Shown: positions 44,764-54,172, counted from the stretch's first letter. The stretch is 63,499 nt of DNA from Glutamicibacter sp. JC586 (GCF_009805585.1 NZ_VHIN01000006.1:1-63499), one strand, 5' to 3'. Translations and numbers: made by a program. The notes: generated by a model from the sequence alone, not told the origin.

Positions 44764-45523
44764 TGTACTTTCTCATTTCATTCAGTAATTCTTGGGGTGT
44801 GGCGACCACGAGGTCGGCAGTCACCTCAACGGTGTAGGGGCGTTTGGCGCTTCCCGGGGAGGGCATCAGCACGTTGCCACCAATCCCGGCGCGCACCCCG
44901 CATAGGACATCGCGATCCAGGTGGTCCCCGACATACCAGCAGTCGGCGGCACTCAGCCCCAGCGCCTGGGCACCCAGATGCAGGAAGTCCGGGTTGGGTT
45001 TACGCAGCTCACACTCATCGGAATACAGTTCGGCAACAAAATAGTCGCTGAGCTTTTGTTCTGCCAGATAGTCGCGGTGCACCTGCCCACACATGGCATT
45101 GGAGACCACTGCCACCGGCAAGTCGATTTTTGCGCACCAGGCCAATAGCTCGGTGATACCCTCACGTAGTTCGCGGTGCTCCTTGGTGAAGCTGATCAGG
45201 TAGCACAGCTGCTGATAGTGAGCTTCGATGGTACGACGAGCTTCTTCGGGCCAGTCCGCGGCGATGAAGTCCAAAACGTAGGTGTGCTGGTCTAGTTCTT
45301 TGGGGTGGCGCGGCCGGGACATGGCATTGCGCCAGAGCCCAGCGGCCACCGCCCCGGCGGTGATGTCTGCGATCAACCGGTCGCGTGAGACCATGGGTTC
45401 TGATCCGATCAGTACCAGGAACTCATCGGCCACCAATTGCTGCCAGTTCGCCGGTTTTTCGCTGTTGACAATGACTCCGCCGAAATCTAAAAGTAGGCCT
45501 TTGGGCAATGCTTGCAAGCTCAT
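44756..45523 (-). CDS. HAD-family phosphatase (YihX-like)
   Basis: A 255-residue HAD hydrolase with the nucleophile Asp13 in LLLDFGGVIVN, where the usual second Asp is Gly, as in glucose-1-phosphatase-like members. VVSNAMCG near 126-133 is motif II, and CWYVGDHLDRDVLCG near 199-213 is motif IV. A helical cap covers about 20-100. It is coupled to the ATPase gene by a four-base overlap and to the inositol-phosphatase-like gene by eight bases. The second phosphatase in the operon; substrate unknown. Confidence 0.85.
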   Translation of the reverse strand: MSLQALPKGLLLDFGGVIVNSEKPANWQQLVADEFLVLIGSEPMVSRDRLIADITAGAVAAGLWRNAMSRPRHPKELDQHTYVLDFIAADWPEEARRTIEAHYQQLCYLISFTKEHRELREGITELLAWCAKIDLPVAVVSNAMCGQVHRDYLAEQKLSDYFVAELYSDECELRKPNPDFLHLGAQALGLSAADCWYVGDHLDRDVLCGVRAGIGGNVLMPSPGSAKRPYTVEVTADLVVATPQELLNEMRKYSA

Positions 45524-46599
45524 GCTGCTACCGCCTCTACATTTCTCACGCGTTCTCCCGTGGCATCAAAGAGGTGCAGTTTCTGTGCGAGGGCCTGCAC
45601 CTGTTGTCCCTCGGCGAGCGCTGGGCGTTGCTGTGAGGTGGCGAAGTAACGCCGCTCACCGTCACTCAGCTCGATAATCCACGAACCACCGGTGGGCAGT
45701 AGTGCACTGACCGTTACGGACAAGGAGAATTTCCCGGGCGTCGGCGTCGTGGTGATGTGCAGGTCTTCAGGCCGGATACCCAGTGACGTTGCGGTGGAGT
45801 CCATTGACTTCATCCAGGTATCTGCGGATTGGTTGTGCCCCGATTCAATGATGTTCATCGGTGGACTTCCCATGAATTCTGCGACAAACCGATTGGCTGG
45901 GGAATCGTAGATCTCGCTGGGGGATCCGACCTGTTGGATCCGTCCCTGATCCATCACCACAATTCTGGTAGCCAAGGTCATGGCCTCAAATTGGTCGTGG
46001 GTTACAAAAACCATCGTGTTACCGGTATCCCGATGGAGCCGCTGAAATTCTGCACGCATTTCTAGACGCAGTCGGGCATCGAGGTTGGAGAGCGGCTCAT
46101 CTAAGAGCATCACCTGCGGGCGTGCTGCCAGTGTTCGGGCAATGGCCACACGCTGTTGCTGCCCGCCGGAGAGCTCCCCGGGGTAGCGGTCAGCTAATTC
46201 GCTAATCGACAAGGTCGCCAGGGCCTGGTCCACAAGGGTTGCACGTTCGGCTTTGGCTAGCTTTTGCACGCGCGGGGCAAAACCCACGTTGTCTTTGACA
46301 TTGAGGTGCGGCCATAGCGCGTAGTTCTGGAACACCAATCCGAGTCCGCGGCGCTCGGCAGGAACACACTTACCTCCGGGCACGTCGTCGAAGGTGGTCC
46401 CGTTCACCACAATTTCGCCGGTTGTGGGATGTTCCAGCCCTGCGATCATGCGTAGTGTTGTGGACTTGCCGCACCCCGACGGTCCCAGCAGGCATAGGAA
46501 CTCCCCTCGTTCCACCTCAAGGTCTACGTCCTGTACGCTCGGGCGGCGGCTCCCAGAGTATGTTTTGCCCAAGCCTCGCAAACTGATCATCGGCTCCAT
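45520..46599 (-). CDS. ABC transporter ATPase (Fe3+/hexose-phosphate type)
   Basis: A 359-residue nucleotide-binding subunit: Walker [10 protein letters not shown] at 39-47, signature LSGGQQQR at 143-150 and Walker B MLLDEP ending in Asp167-Glu168. A C-terminal TOBE-like regulatory domain follows from about 275. It is of the CysA/FbpC/PotA group. The start MEPMISL at 46599 follows AAGGAG by five bases; the longer frame enters the binding-protein gene. It powers the two-domain permease encoded upstream. Confidence 0.93.
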   Translation of the reverse strand: MEPMISLRGLGKTYSGSRRPSVQDVDLEVERGEFLCLLGPSGCGKSTTLRMIAGLEHPTTGEIVVNGTTFDDVPGGKCVPAERRGLGLVFQNYALWPHLNVKDNVGFAPRVQKLAKAERATLVDQALATLSISELADRYPGELSGGQQQRVAIARTLAARPQVMLLDEPLSNLDARLRLEMRAEFQRLHRDTGNTMVFVTHDQFEAMTLATRIVVMDQGRIQQVGSPSEIYDSPANRFVAEFMGSPPMNIIESGHNQSADTWMKSMDSTATSLGIRPEDLHITTTPTPGKFSLSVTVSALLPTGGSWIIELSDGERRYFATSQQRPALAEGQQVQALAQKLHLFDATGERVRNVEAVAA

Positions 46600-46622
46600 A
46601 TGAACTCCTTGTCGCTGTGCTT

Positions 46623-47780
46623 TTACTTGGCCGAGGTGCGCCACAGGTCTTGCCAGATTTCGCGTGATGCCCAGTCGGTTTCCAGCCCAGCGTTATCAAA
46701 CTGGAAGATTTCATTGAGGTGTTTTCCTACATGGGCAGCGTCTTCAGGCTGTTTGATCGACGAGTTTGCCGAGATCTTTCCATCGGAGATCTGAGGTTCG
46801 ATGCCCTCTTGAGTCAGTACGAAGTGTACAAAGAGCTTGGCGGCATTGGGGCTCTTGCTACCCGAGGCAATAGTCAGTGACTTAGGCGAGGCCTTGCCCA
46901 CCCATGGAACCAACCCTTCACACACACCAAGGGAGTAACCCTTTTCCTCAATATTTCGGTACTTCGCGCTGGACATCAGTGCCATCGGAGGATCATCCTG
47001 CCCGCCTGCTCCCACCGCTTCGGAAGCCTCTTCACTGGATTTGGTAAGGATCGGCTGATTGGCAGCCATTCGAGAAACCCATTCTGCAGCGGCCGAATCC
47101 TTGTCGGTTACCAGGTCCTCACCGAATGCTTCCTTATAGGCATCGCGGAGTTGCTGGTCACCGAACTGTGCCATCTGGCTGTACCAGTCCAGAGCCCCGT
47201 TATCACCGACGGGGTCCTGGAAGGCGACCTTCTTAGTGAATTTCTCCGTGGTGAAGTCCCATATGTTGGTTGCTGGGCAGGTATTAAAAGCCTCGGTGTT
47301 ATAGGTCCAGAAGCTCGGGTCGGTAATCATGACCAATGGTTCTTGCATCGAAGCATCGATATTCGGGGCTAGGTCTGCCGGGACCCAGTTGGTGACAAAG
47401 TTATTGGGCAACAGCTGGTTTTTGACCGCGGGTAGATCAGAAATCGCCACGACGTCCCCAACCACATTTCCGGCCTGTGCTTCCCGGGTCACTTTTTCAA
47501 TGGCTTCGGCCGCATCAGTTTTCACGCCGGTGGCTTTGATCCCGTAAGCCTTGGTAAAAGCAGCAGCCATGTCTTCTACCTTGGAAGTGCTGTCGTAAAT
47601 GGTAATCGGGCCTTCTGCCTTAGCTGCTGAGATTAGTTGGTCCAGATCAAAATCTTCAGCAGACTGGGCCACGGGTGCAGTGGTGGCCGCCGGGGCCTGG
47701 CCAGCGCAGCCGGTGAACAACAGGGCGCTCAGCCCTAGGCCCACAACGGTGGTCCATCGGTGAGTTGATGTAGTGCTCAT
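46623..47780 (-). CDS. ABC transporter substrate-binding lipoprotein (AfuA/iron-type fold)
   Basis: A 385-residue binding lipoprotein; signal peptide with lipobox LFTGC (Cys25). The mature part (GPITIYDSTSKVEDMAAAF from about 55, WTYNTEAF near 160) is of the Fe3+/polyamine/phosphonate cluster of binding proteins. In that cluster AfuA is known to bind hexose phosphates. The iron-binding paired tyrosines near the C-terminus are not apparent. Second gene of the operon, after the permease. Ligand inferred to be a phosphorylated compound. Confidence 0.88.
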   Translation of the reverse strand: MSTTSTHRWTTVVGLGLSALLFTGCAGQAPAATTAPVAQSAEDFDLDQLISAAKAEGPITIYDSTSKVEDMAAAFTKAYGIKATGVKTDAAEAIEKVTREAQAGNVVGDVVAISDLPAVKNQLLPNNFVTNWVPADLAPNIDASMQEPLVMITDPSFWTYNTEAFNTCPATNIWDFTTEKFTKKVAFQDPVGDNGALDWYSQMAQFGDQQLRDAYKEAFGEDLVTDKDSAAAEWVSRMAANQPILTKSSEEASEAVGAGGQDDPPMALMSSAKYRNIEEKGYSLGVCEGLVPWVGKASPKSLTIASGSKSPNAAKLFVHFVLTQEGIEPQISDGKISANSSIKQPEDAAHVGKHLNEIFQFDNAGLETDWASREIWQDLWRTSAK

Positions 47781-47825
47781 GGTGAGGCTCCTTAGATATT
47801 GGTACTGCGGTGGATGATGTTTGGC

Positions 47826-49658
47826 TCAACCCAGCGAATCTGCCAGGTTGCTTCGAAAGAGTTTCTGTGTCGCCCAGGTGCCCAAGAGGGCTATTGCGCA
47901 GATCATGACCACTACCGCGTTGGCGGCATGGCTATAACCGAAGTCGATGAGAGTCATGGACAGCGTGGTCATGAGTTCCGTACCTGGCGTCGCCAAGATA
48001 ATCACCAGACTCAATCCTTGAACTCCGGAGACGAAGGGCAGCAGGGTTGCGCTGGCCAACGAACTACGCACCATGGGCAGTATTACCGTGCGTAGGCGAT
48101 AGCCGAACCGTGCACCAAGACTCTGAGCTGCTTCTTCGCTTTCCGCCCCGAGCTGCATCATGGCAGTGACCCCGGCCCGGGAAGCAAAGGGCATTTCGTC
48201 GGCGATCATGATCAAAATCAGAATGGTTGCCGTGCCATACAGCGCCGGGATGGGGCCACGGGGCACCGCGAAGAGGGAGAGATAAGCTACCGCAAAGGCT
48301 AGTCCGGGAACGAGGTAAGGCATGAAGGTGATCACGCGCAGTGCCGTGCCCAACTGTCGCAGGGGAGAGCGCACCACTACATATCCCACGAGCAACCCGA
48401 GTAGGCCAGTGCATAATGCCGCTAGGCCCACCATCCACACGGTATTCCACACTGCACGCCAGGTTGCGGCCGAAACCAATACGCCTTGGCTGAAACCAAC
48501 GGTTGGGAGATCATGGCCTATCCAATAATCCGCGGTGAAGTTTTGTACGGAAAAGTCCCCCGGAACCCGCATCACGGTGGAAAGTACCAAAGTGCCTAGC
48601 GGTATCAGTACTGAAATAGTGAAGAGCAGGCTAACCACGGCCAACGCCGGAATACGCCAACGGATCAACGGTTCAGTTTGGGTGAGCGTTGCCTTGCCGT
48701 TAAGGGTTGTAAAGCGTTGGGCCTCGCGCAGGAACCTCAGATCAACCATCAGTGAGATGCCGCCTAAGGCCACCATCACGGCGGCGATCACCGCGGCGAT
48801 TCCAGATTGCTGGGTTGAGATACTTTGGTGCAACGTGGTGGACAGAACCTGAAATCCTGCCGGAAGTCCCAGAACATAGGCCACACCAAATTCGCCGATG
48901 GCTTTGGCGAACATGAGGGTAGCCGCGGAGAGAAGAGCAGGGCGTAGCAGGGGCAAGGTCACCCGCCACCACCGTTGTTGTGCACTGGCGCCACTGATCC
49001 GAGCGGCCTCATCGAGTTGCCCAGGAAGATTTTTCAGGGCGTTGGAGACTAGAAGGATCACAAACGGTGTGAAGTGCAGGGAAAAGATCACGATTATCGG
49101 AACTGGGCCGTAAGCCAACCAATTCGGCGGTTCCCAGCCGAGGGTTTCCATCCAGCCTTGTTGGCCGGCGTTGCTGCGGTTTCGGAAGATCGTGGTCCAG
49201 GCCAAGGCGAAGGTCCAGGCCGGCAGCATATAAGGAACGATCAGCGCGCTAGCGAACCATCTCCGGGCGGGTAAATCGGTGCGGACCAGTAGCCAGGCCA
49301 CGGGAACTCCCACTGCCAGCGCGATAAGCATCGAGCACAGTGAAACCCAGAGGGTATTGAGCAGCGGCGTGTAAAAAATAATGTCCGAGACGGGGGAGGA
49401 AAAAACTCGGTCAAGGTAATATCCGGTGAGCGTCCCGGCTGATGCTCCAGCCTTCGCTTCATCGCCAAATCCCACCTGGATCGCACCTAGTAACAGGGAA
49501 ATCACTGGGGCAAGGATGAGGTACCCAAATATCAATAGAAGAAGGACCCCAAGCAACGTAGCTGGGTGACGAAGAATAATTCTGGCGCGGTAACGCGGTG
49601 AATCTTGTGTTGATTTAGCTGATGTGGAACGTTCCCTTTGTGGCGTAAGCAGTGCCAT
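47826..49658 (-). CDS. Two-domain ABC permease
   Basis: A 610-residue permease holding two consecutive MetI-type membrane domains of about six helices each (about 45-310 and 345-600). Each has an EAA-like loop (DEAARISGASAQQRWWRVTLP near 235, and EEAAQSLGARFGYRLRTVILP near 520). This one-chain layout is known for FbpB and AfuB. The start MALLTPQRE follows GGAGG by five bases; the longer frame has no support. It is the first gene of the seven-gene operon, and codons about 8-12 contain a LacI-type operator. Confidence 0.92.
   Translation of the reverse strand: MALLTPQRERSTSAKSTQDSPRYRARIILRHPATLLGVLLLLIFGYLILAPVISLLLGAIQVGFGDEAKAGASAGTLTGYYLDRVFSSPVSDIIFYTPLLNTLWVSLCSMLIALAVGVPVAWLLVRTDLPARRWFASALIVPYMLPAWTFALAWTTIFRNRSNAGQQGWMETLGWEPPNWLAYGPVPIIVIFSLHFTPFVILLVSNALKNLPGQLDEAARISGASAQQRWWRVTLPLLRPALLSAATLMFAKAIGEFGVAYVLGLPAGFQVLSTTLHQSISTQQSGIAAVIAAVMVALGGISLMVDLRFLREAQRFTTLNGKATLTQTEPLIRWRIPALAVVSLLFTISVLIPLGTLVLSTVMRVPGDFSVQNFTADYWIGHDLPTVGFSQGVLVSAATWRAVWNTVWMVGLAALCTGLLGLLVGYVVVRSPLRQLGTALRVITFMPYLVPGLAFAVAYLSLFAVPRGPIPALYGTATILILIMIADEMPFASRAGVTAMMQLGAESEEAAQSLGARFGYRLRTVILPMVRSSLASATLLPFVSGVQGLSLVIILATPGTELMTTLSMTLIDFGYSHAANAVVVMICAIALLGTWATQKLFRSNLADSLG
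49623..49636. promoter_or_regulatory. LacI-type operator inside the permease gene
   Basis: TGTGGAACGTTCCC with the palindromic core GGAACGTTCC, lying 22-36 bases into the permease coding sequence. Identical over 14 bases to the site at 49779-49792, in the same orientation. Confidence 0.7.
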
Positions 49659-49778
49659 CAAATCCTCCGCGTGCTCGCCGTGCCTCATGCCAGCAGGGAG
49701 AATTCCCGGGCACAATCACGAGATTAGGGAGGCTAAACGACGCGTAGATGGCATAAAGGTGAACGATTCGATACTGCT

Positions 49779-49792
49779 TGTGGAACGTTCCC
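49779..49792. promoter_or_regulatory. LacI-type operator upstream of the phosphate-ester operon
   Basis: TGTGGAACGTTCCC, core GGAACGTTCC, 121 bases before the permease ATG. The CG-centred palindrome is typical of LacI-family sites. A weak -10 (TAAGAT on the minus strand, 49802-49807) lies just upstream; no good -35 is seen. Confidence 0.75.
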
Positions 49793-49822
49793 ATCTGAGG
49801 GATCTTAAAAACGCTGATGCCA

Positions 49823-49860
49823 ACAAGGGCTGCCGCTCTTATAGGAAGGGCAGCCCTTGT
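49823..49860 (-). terminator. Hairpin after the GH65 fusion gene
   Basis: A perfect 12-bp stem (49823-49834 with 49849-49860) with a 14-base loop, 30 bases past the stop of the disaccharide phosphorylase gene. The T-run is weak. Confidence 0.6.
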
Positions 49861-49890
49861 CAGCTTGCACTACTTAGAAGAATTTGCGTT

Positions 49891-52800
49891 CTACCAAGCC
49901 TTGCGGGGTACATCGATCCCCGCCTCGCTTTGCACTTCAAGGACCTTATCTAAGGTCGGACGCCCAACACGCACCGGACCCTGATCCGCCAGGGGAATCG
50001 TGATCGACTGCCCAGGAAATAGATCTATTTGCTCGTCGCGAACCCAGATCGGGCGGGAGTGGGCTCCTTCAAGGGTGAACTGGATAGAGTCCTTCTCCAA
50101 GCGCACCGCAATACTCATGCCGTGCCAGGCTAGGTTGAAGCTAATTGAACGCCACTGCTCAGGCAGGCGCGGGTCAAAGCACAGCCGGTCATCGTCATCG
50201 CGCAATCCGGCAAAACCGTAAATCAGCGCGGACCACACACCACCGGTGGAGGCCACATGAATCCCGTCCCCGGTATTACCGTGCAAGTTCTCCAAATCCA
50301 CGTTCAGCGCATGTTCGAAGTATTCCCACGACAGTTCGCGGTAACCCACTTCGGCAGCCAATATTGACTGCACCGTGGCAGAGAGCGTGGAGTCTCCCGT
50401 AGTCAGCGGATCATAGTAGTTAAAGTCCGCAAGCTTTTGTTCGGCGGTGAAGTCACTGGAGCGAAGCCACAGGGCCAGCACCGCGTCGGCCTGCTTGATC
50501 ACCTGGAAACGGTAGATCACCAGTGGGTGATAGTGCAGCAGTAGTGGTCGCTTATCAGGTCCGGTGTTTTCCAGATCCCACACTTCACGGTTCAAAAAGT
50601 GCTCATCCTGCGGGTGAATACCCACCGATTCCGAGTACGGAATGTGCATGCAGTCCGCCGCCTTGAGCCACAAGGCAATTTCCTCGGCTTCAAGTTTCAA
50701 CGACTCAGCCAACTTGGCATAGCGTTCGGGGTGCGCCAAGGCCAGTTCGGTGAGCAGTTGGGCGCTTCGGCGAAGGTTAAACCGCGCCATGACATTGGTA
50801 TATAGGTTGTCGTTGACCACCGCAGTGTACTCATCAGGACCGGTCACCCCGTGAATATGGAAACGCTCGTTGCCTTCCTGACCGCGCCAGAAACCCAACG
50901 AAGCCCACATTCGGGCGGTTCCTACCAAGATCTCAGCTCCACCAGCGAGCAGGAATTCATCATCATCCATCACGCTCAGGTAGCGGTTCAGCGAATAAAC
51001 GACGTCCGCGTTGATGTGATACTGCGCAGTTCCTGCTGGGTAGTAGGCGCTGGCTTCTTCACCGTTGATGGTGCGCCATGGGAAGAGCAACCCTTCCTCA
51101 TTCATGATCCTGGCCCGGCGGGTAGCCGCCGGAATCATCGCCACCCTGGCTCGCAGGGTATTACGCGCCCATTGCTGGTTGGTATAGGTCAAGAACGGCA
51201 TCACATAGATTTCTGTATCCCAGAAGTAGTGTCCGGAATAACCGTTGCCGCTCACGCCCTTGGCGCTAATTCCTAGCCCGTCAGCACGACCGGCAGCCTG
51301 AGCCAACTGGAAAAGATTCCAACGGATCTTGCGTTGCATGGTTGTGTCGTCGGTTTCCACCACAACATCGCTACGCTTCCAGAAATCGGCCATGAATGCG
51401 CGCTGGGTGCGTAGGTGCTCGTCCATGCCCTGTTCTACCAAATGATCCAGCGCACGATCTGAACGTAGCAGCATTTCTTGGGCCGGATGGCGGCGCGAAC
51501 AGTTGTAGACCGCGAACTTGGAGACACGAATTCCTTGGCCGGTCTCAAGTCGGGCGCTGATGACCTCATCGGCTCGCTCCTCGGCGCTATTTCGGGTGAT
51601 GTGCAGATCCTGCTGCGCCCCACCGGTGGTGGCGACTTTGTGTTCCACCACCGTGGCTACCGACATCCCTGAACCTGGGACTTGATAGGAGACGCCGAGC
51701 CGCGAATCATTCACCGAATTACCGGCTGGACGCAGCGGGTTAACGCTGGCTTCTTCACTCTTGCGTGGGTCCCAAACCCCAGCATTCGACGCGTCAGTCT
51801 CCGCCGGAGTTGCGACGGTACGCGCGGAACTGTAGCCAATGACCGAAGACTGCACGAGCACGCGCGCCGGAGCGTCGAGTAGGCGTACGTGGACATCCTG
51901 GAGTGCTAAGTGACGGTCAGTGAAGGAAATCATGCTGCGAGCCATTACCGCGACGCGGTGCCCCTCTGCGGTACGCCACAAGGTGCGGGCGCACAGGGTG
52001 CCGTCGCGGAAGTCCAAACGTAGCTCGTCGTTCAACATCTCGGTACGCCCGACTTCCAGGGCCTCATCGTTGATGAATACGCGCATGGTTCGAAAGTCTG
52101 GCGCGCTGATCATGGTCTGTCCGGTTTCGGCTAGGCCGAAAGCACTTTCTGCGTGCCGAATCTCCCAGGCCTCATGCAATCCGTTGATGAACGTGCCCCC
52201 ACTTTGGTCACCGAGACCCAGCTGGGCGGCCCGTGAACCAAGGAAACCGTTACCGAGAGAGAAGACGGTATCTTGAGCGCCATCGGTGTCTCGGTTTTCA
52301 TCGCGCAGCAACGACCAAGGGTCGGTTTCCCATGCCGTGGCCGATTCCTCGGTGGCTAGTTCTGCCAGGTCTTCGATGACAAAGTGGGCTCCTGCTTCAA
52401 GTAGTTCAGCCTCATTGTCTTCCCGTGCCACACCGATCACACCAAAACCACCGGCGCGCGCAGCGGCCACTCCGCTGGTGGCATCTTCAATGACCACACA
52501 TTCTTCGGGGCGCCAGCCCAGGTCAGCGGCGGCAGCTAGGAAGGTGTCTGGGGCGGGCTTGCCAGGCAGAGACCGGGTGGCGGCTTCTTGTCCGCTCATC
52601 ACCATCGGGAAGTGTTCCTCCAAGCCAGCGGCGGCCAACACCGTGCGTGCATTGCGTGAGGAAGACACCACGGCAACGTCTAGCCCGGCATCCAGGACTT
52701 GCTTGAGGAAAGCCACCGAACCCGCATAGGGCTCAATCCCGTCACGCGTGAGCACTTCGGTGAACTTGTCGTTTTTCATATTGCCCAAGGCACAGACGGT

Positions 52801-53079
52801 GTCTTGGCCCGCCGGATCATCCACGGTGCCCCACGGAAGTTCTATGCCGCGTGAAGCAAGTGTGGCTTGGACCGCGTCATACCGTGGGCGTCCGTCAAGC
52901 AACTCAAAATAGTCTTGGTCGGTGTAACTGGCCACGCCCGGGTATTGGTCAAAAAAGGCGGTGAAGAGTTCATGCCACGCCTTGCGATGAAGCAACGCGG
53001 TCGGGGTGATCACACCATCCAAATCAAAGAGGACGGCTTTGTAATCACGGTGTCGGTACTCAGGTCGATAAGCGTTCAC
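49891..53079 (-). CDS. HAD (beta-phosphoglucomutase-like) / GH65 disaccharide phosphorylase fusion
   Basis: A 1062-residue two-enzyme chain. Residues 1 to about 250 are a HAD domain of the beta-phosphoglucomutase type (LFDLDGVITPTA near 17-28, VVIEDATSGVAAARAG). Residues about 270-1062 are a GH65 phosphorylase, with the catalytic acid Glu750 in GVTGPDEYT. GH65 splits trehalose, maltose or kojibiose with phosphate to beta-glucose-1-phosphate, which the HAD part can isomerise to glucose-6-phosphate. The start is GTG, eight bases after AAGGA; the longer frame runs into the divergent gene. Which disaccharide is used cannot be told by eye. Confidence 0.93.
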   Translation of the reverse strand: MNAYRPEYRHRDYKAVLFDLDGVITPTALLHRKAWHELFTAFFDQYPGVASYTDQDYFELLDGRPRYDAVQATLASRGIELPWGTVDDPAGQDTVCALGNMKNDKFTEVLTRDGIEPYAGSVAFLKQVLDAGLDVAVVSSSRNARTVLAAAGLEEHFPMVMSGQEAATRSLPGKPAPDTFLAAAADLGWRPEECVVIEDATSGVAAARAGGFGVIGVAREDNEAELLEAGAHFVIEDLAELATEESATAWETDPWSLLRDENRDTDGAQDTVFSLGNGFLGSRAAQLGLGDQSGGTFINGLHEAWEIRHAESAFGLAETGQTMISAPDFRTMRVFINDEALEVGRTEMLNDELRLDFRDGTLCARTLWRTAEGHRVAVMARSMISFTDRHLALQDVHVRLLDAPARVLVQSSVIGYSSARTVATPAETDASNAGVWDPRKSEEASVNPLRPAGNSVNDSRLGVSYQVPGSGMSVATVVEHKVATTGGAQQDLHITRNSAEERADEVISARLETGQGIRVSKFAVYNCSRRHPAQEMLLRSDRALDHLVEQGMDEHLRTQRAFMADFWKRSDVVVETDDTTMQRKIRWNLFQLAQAAGRADGLGISAKGVSGNGYSGHYFWDTEIYVMPFLTYTNQQWARNTLRARVAMIPAATRRARIMNEEGLLFPWRTINGEEASAYYPAGTAQYHINADVVYSLNRYLSVMDDDEFLLAGGAEILVGTARMWASLGFWRGQEGNERFHIHGVTGPDEYTAVVNDNLYTNVMARFNLRRSAQLLTELALAHPERYAKLAESLKLEAEEIALWLKAADCMHIPYSESVGIHPQDEHFLNREVWDLENTGPDKRPLLLHYHPLVIYRFQVIKQADAVLALWLRSSDFTAEQKLADFNYYDPLTTGDSTLSATVQSILAAEVGYRELSWEYFEHALNVDLENLHGNTGDGIHVASTGGVWSALIYGFAGLRDDDDRLCFDPRLPEQWRSISFNLAWHGMSIAVRLEKDSIQFTLEGAHSRPIWVRDEQIDLFPGQSITIPLADQGPVRVGRPTLDKVLEVQSEAGIDVPRKAW

Positions 53080-53135
53080 GATCGAAATCCTTCGAAAGAG
53101 GAGCAAATTACTAGCCGTAGTCCATACGGTAGCAA

Positions 53136-54149
53136 GTGAACACGTTTGCATCGACATACTACGATAAGAATGTGGCACAGTGGATAGATTTGTTCAACAG
53201 CGATACCTGGCGTGAGTCGACCGCACAATGGATCGACTCAGCATGCGAGGCCTACGGGATTAAGCGCACCGCTCCCCCTCAGTTCGCGCCTGCTCAATTG
53301 CACCAGATTCAGGCCTCGGTGAAGACCGATGCAGCTGATCTGATTTTTACTGCCAACGCCCCTGGGCTGGCTGCCGAACCGGCCATCACGGTGACCGCGG
53401 GCCAATTTTTGCCCGACCGTGTGGTGGTACCACTAGCCGTGGATCGCAGTGCAGGTTACATGCTCAGTCCTGATTTTGGTCATTCGCTGGCCGATCTTGG
53501 TGACTCCGTGGAGCACTGGGAGATGGCCATGGCTTCCCTAGGCTCCTTCCAAGTCGCTCTAATGGGCCACGAAGATGAATTTTTCGACTCCGGGGTGACC
53601 GTGGTGGACCCGCAGTTCCTGCCAGAGCAATTTGAGCAGGCATTGATGATGCATGTTTCGTTGCCACCCGAGCACCCATTGCATATTGATGGTGCTCACG
53701 CAGATCACCTGGCCGGTCACATCGACGAACTATCACGTGCCTGCAGCATCTTGCATGACGGACCGGTACCGCTGAGCCTGGAACATGGCAACTTTGATCT
53801 TTCCCAGGTGGTTGTTCCCGGCCAGGCGGGCGAACACGGACGCATCTTGAACCTGTCTTCGGCGCATTGGGCTCACCCATTCTCGTCCCTAAATGTTGCT
53901 CTTCAGGCAATGACCGAAGCTTGGGATTGTGACACCAATGACGAGCGAGTCATGCAGGTGTTGTTCTCCTACTTGGATCAGTTTGCGGCTTACGGCACCG
54001 CCGATGAACTGTACGAGCTGATCGACCCAGCGTGCCTGGTCGCTCCACTGTCTCAGCACGAGACCTGGCTGCGCCTATTGCTGGATGCTGACGATGACAA
54101 GCTACGAGAATATGCTCCCGCCGTTCTTGGAACGCTGGATCTAGCGTAG
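53136..54149 (+). CDS. APH-fold pseudokinase-like protein
   Basis: A 337-residue protein with a faint aminoglycoside-phosphotransferase/maltokinase pattern. The segment LSLEHGNFDLSQVVV (about 209-223) matches the catalytic HGDxxxxN loop, and ILNLSSAHWAHPFSSL (about 234-249) matches the metal-binding IDWxxA...HPxxDL loop. However, the catalytic Asp is Asn, the Asn is Gln and the metal Asp is Asn, so it may be inactive. It diverges from the GH65 gene over 56 bases. The GTG start follows a -10-like CATACGGT closely, perhaps leaderless. An unrelated fold cannot be excluded. Confidence 0.5.
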   Translation: MNTFASTYYDKNVAQWIDLFNSDTWRESTAQWIDSACEAYGIKRTAPPQFAPAQLHQIQASVKTDAADLIFTANAPGLAAEPAITVTAGQFLPDRVVVPLAVDRSAGYMLSPDFGHSLADLGDSVEHWEMAMASLGSFQVALMGHEDEFFDSGVTVVDPQFLPEQFEQALMMHVSLPPEHPLHIDGAHADHLAGHIDELSRACSILHDGPVPLSLEHGNFDLSQVVVPGQAGEHGRILNLSSAHWAHPFSSLNVALQAMTEAWDCDTNDERVMQVLFSYLDQFAAYGTADELYELIDPACLVAPLSQHETWLRLLLDADDDKLREYAPAVLGTLDLA

Positions 54150-54172
54150 GTTAGAGCGCTTAGTTCTTTAAC

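Noticed and set aside
41520-49658. The ABC operon as an iron(III) uptake system
   Set aside because: The protein family allows it, but two phosphatases, a sugar-type LacI regulator and a phytase-like lipoprotein in the same operon fit a phosphate ester much better, and the iron-binding tyrosine pair is not apparent.
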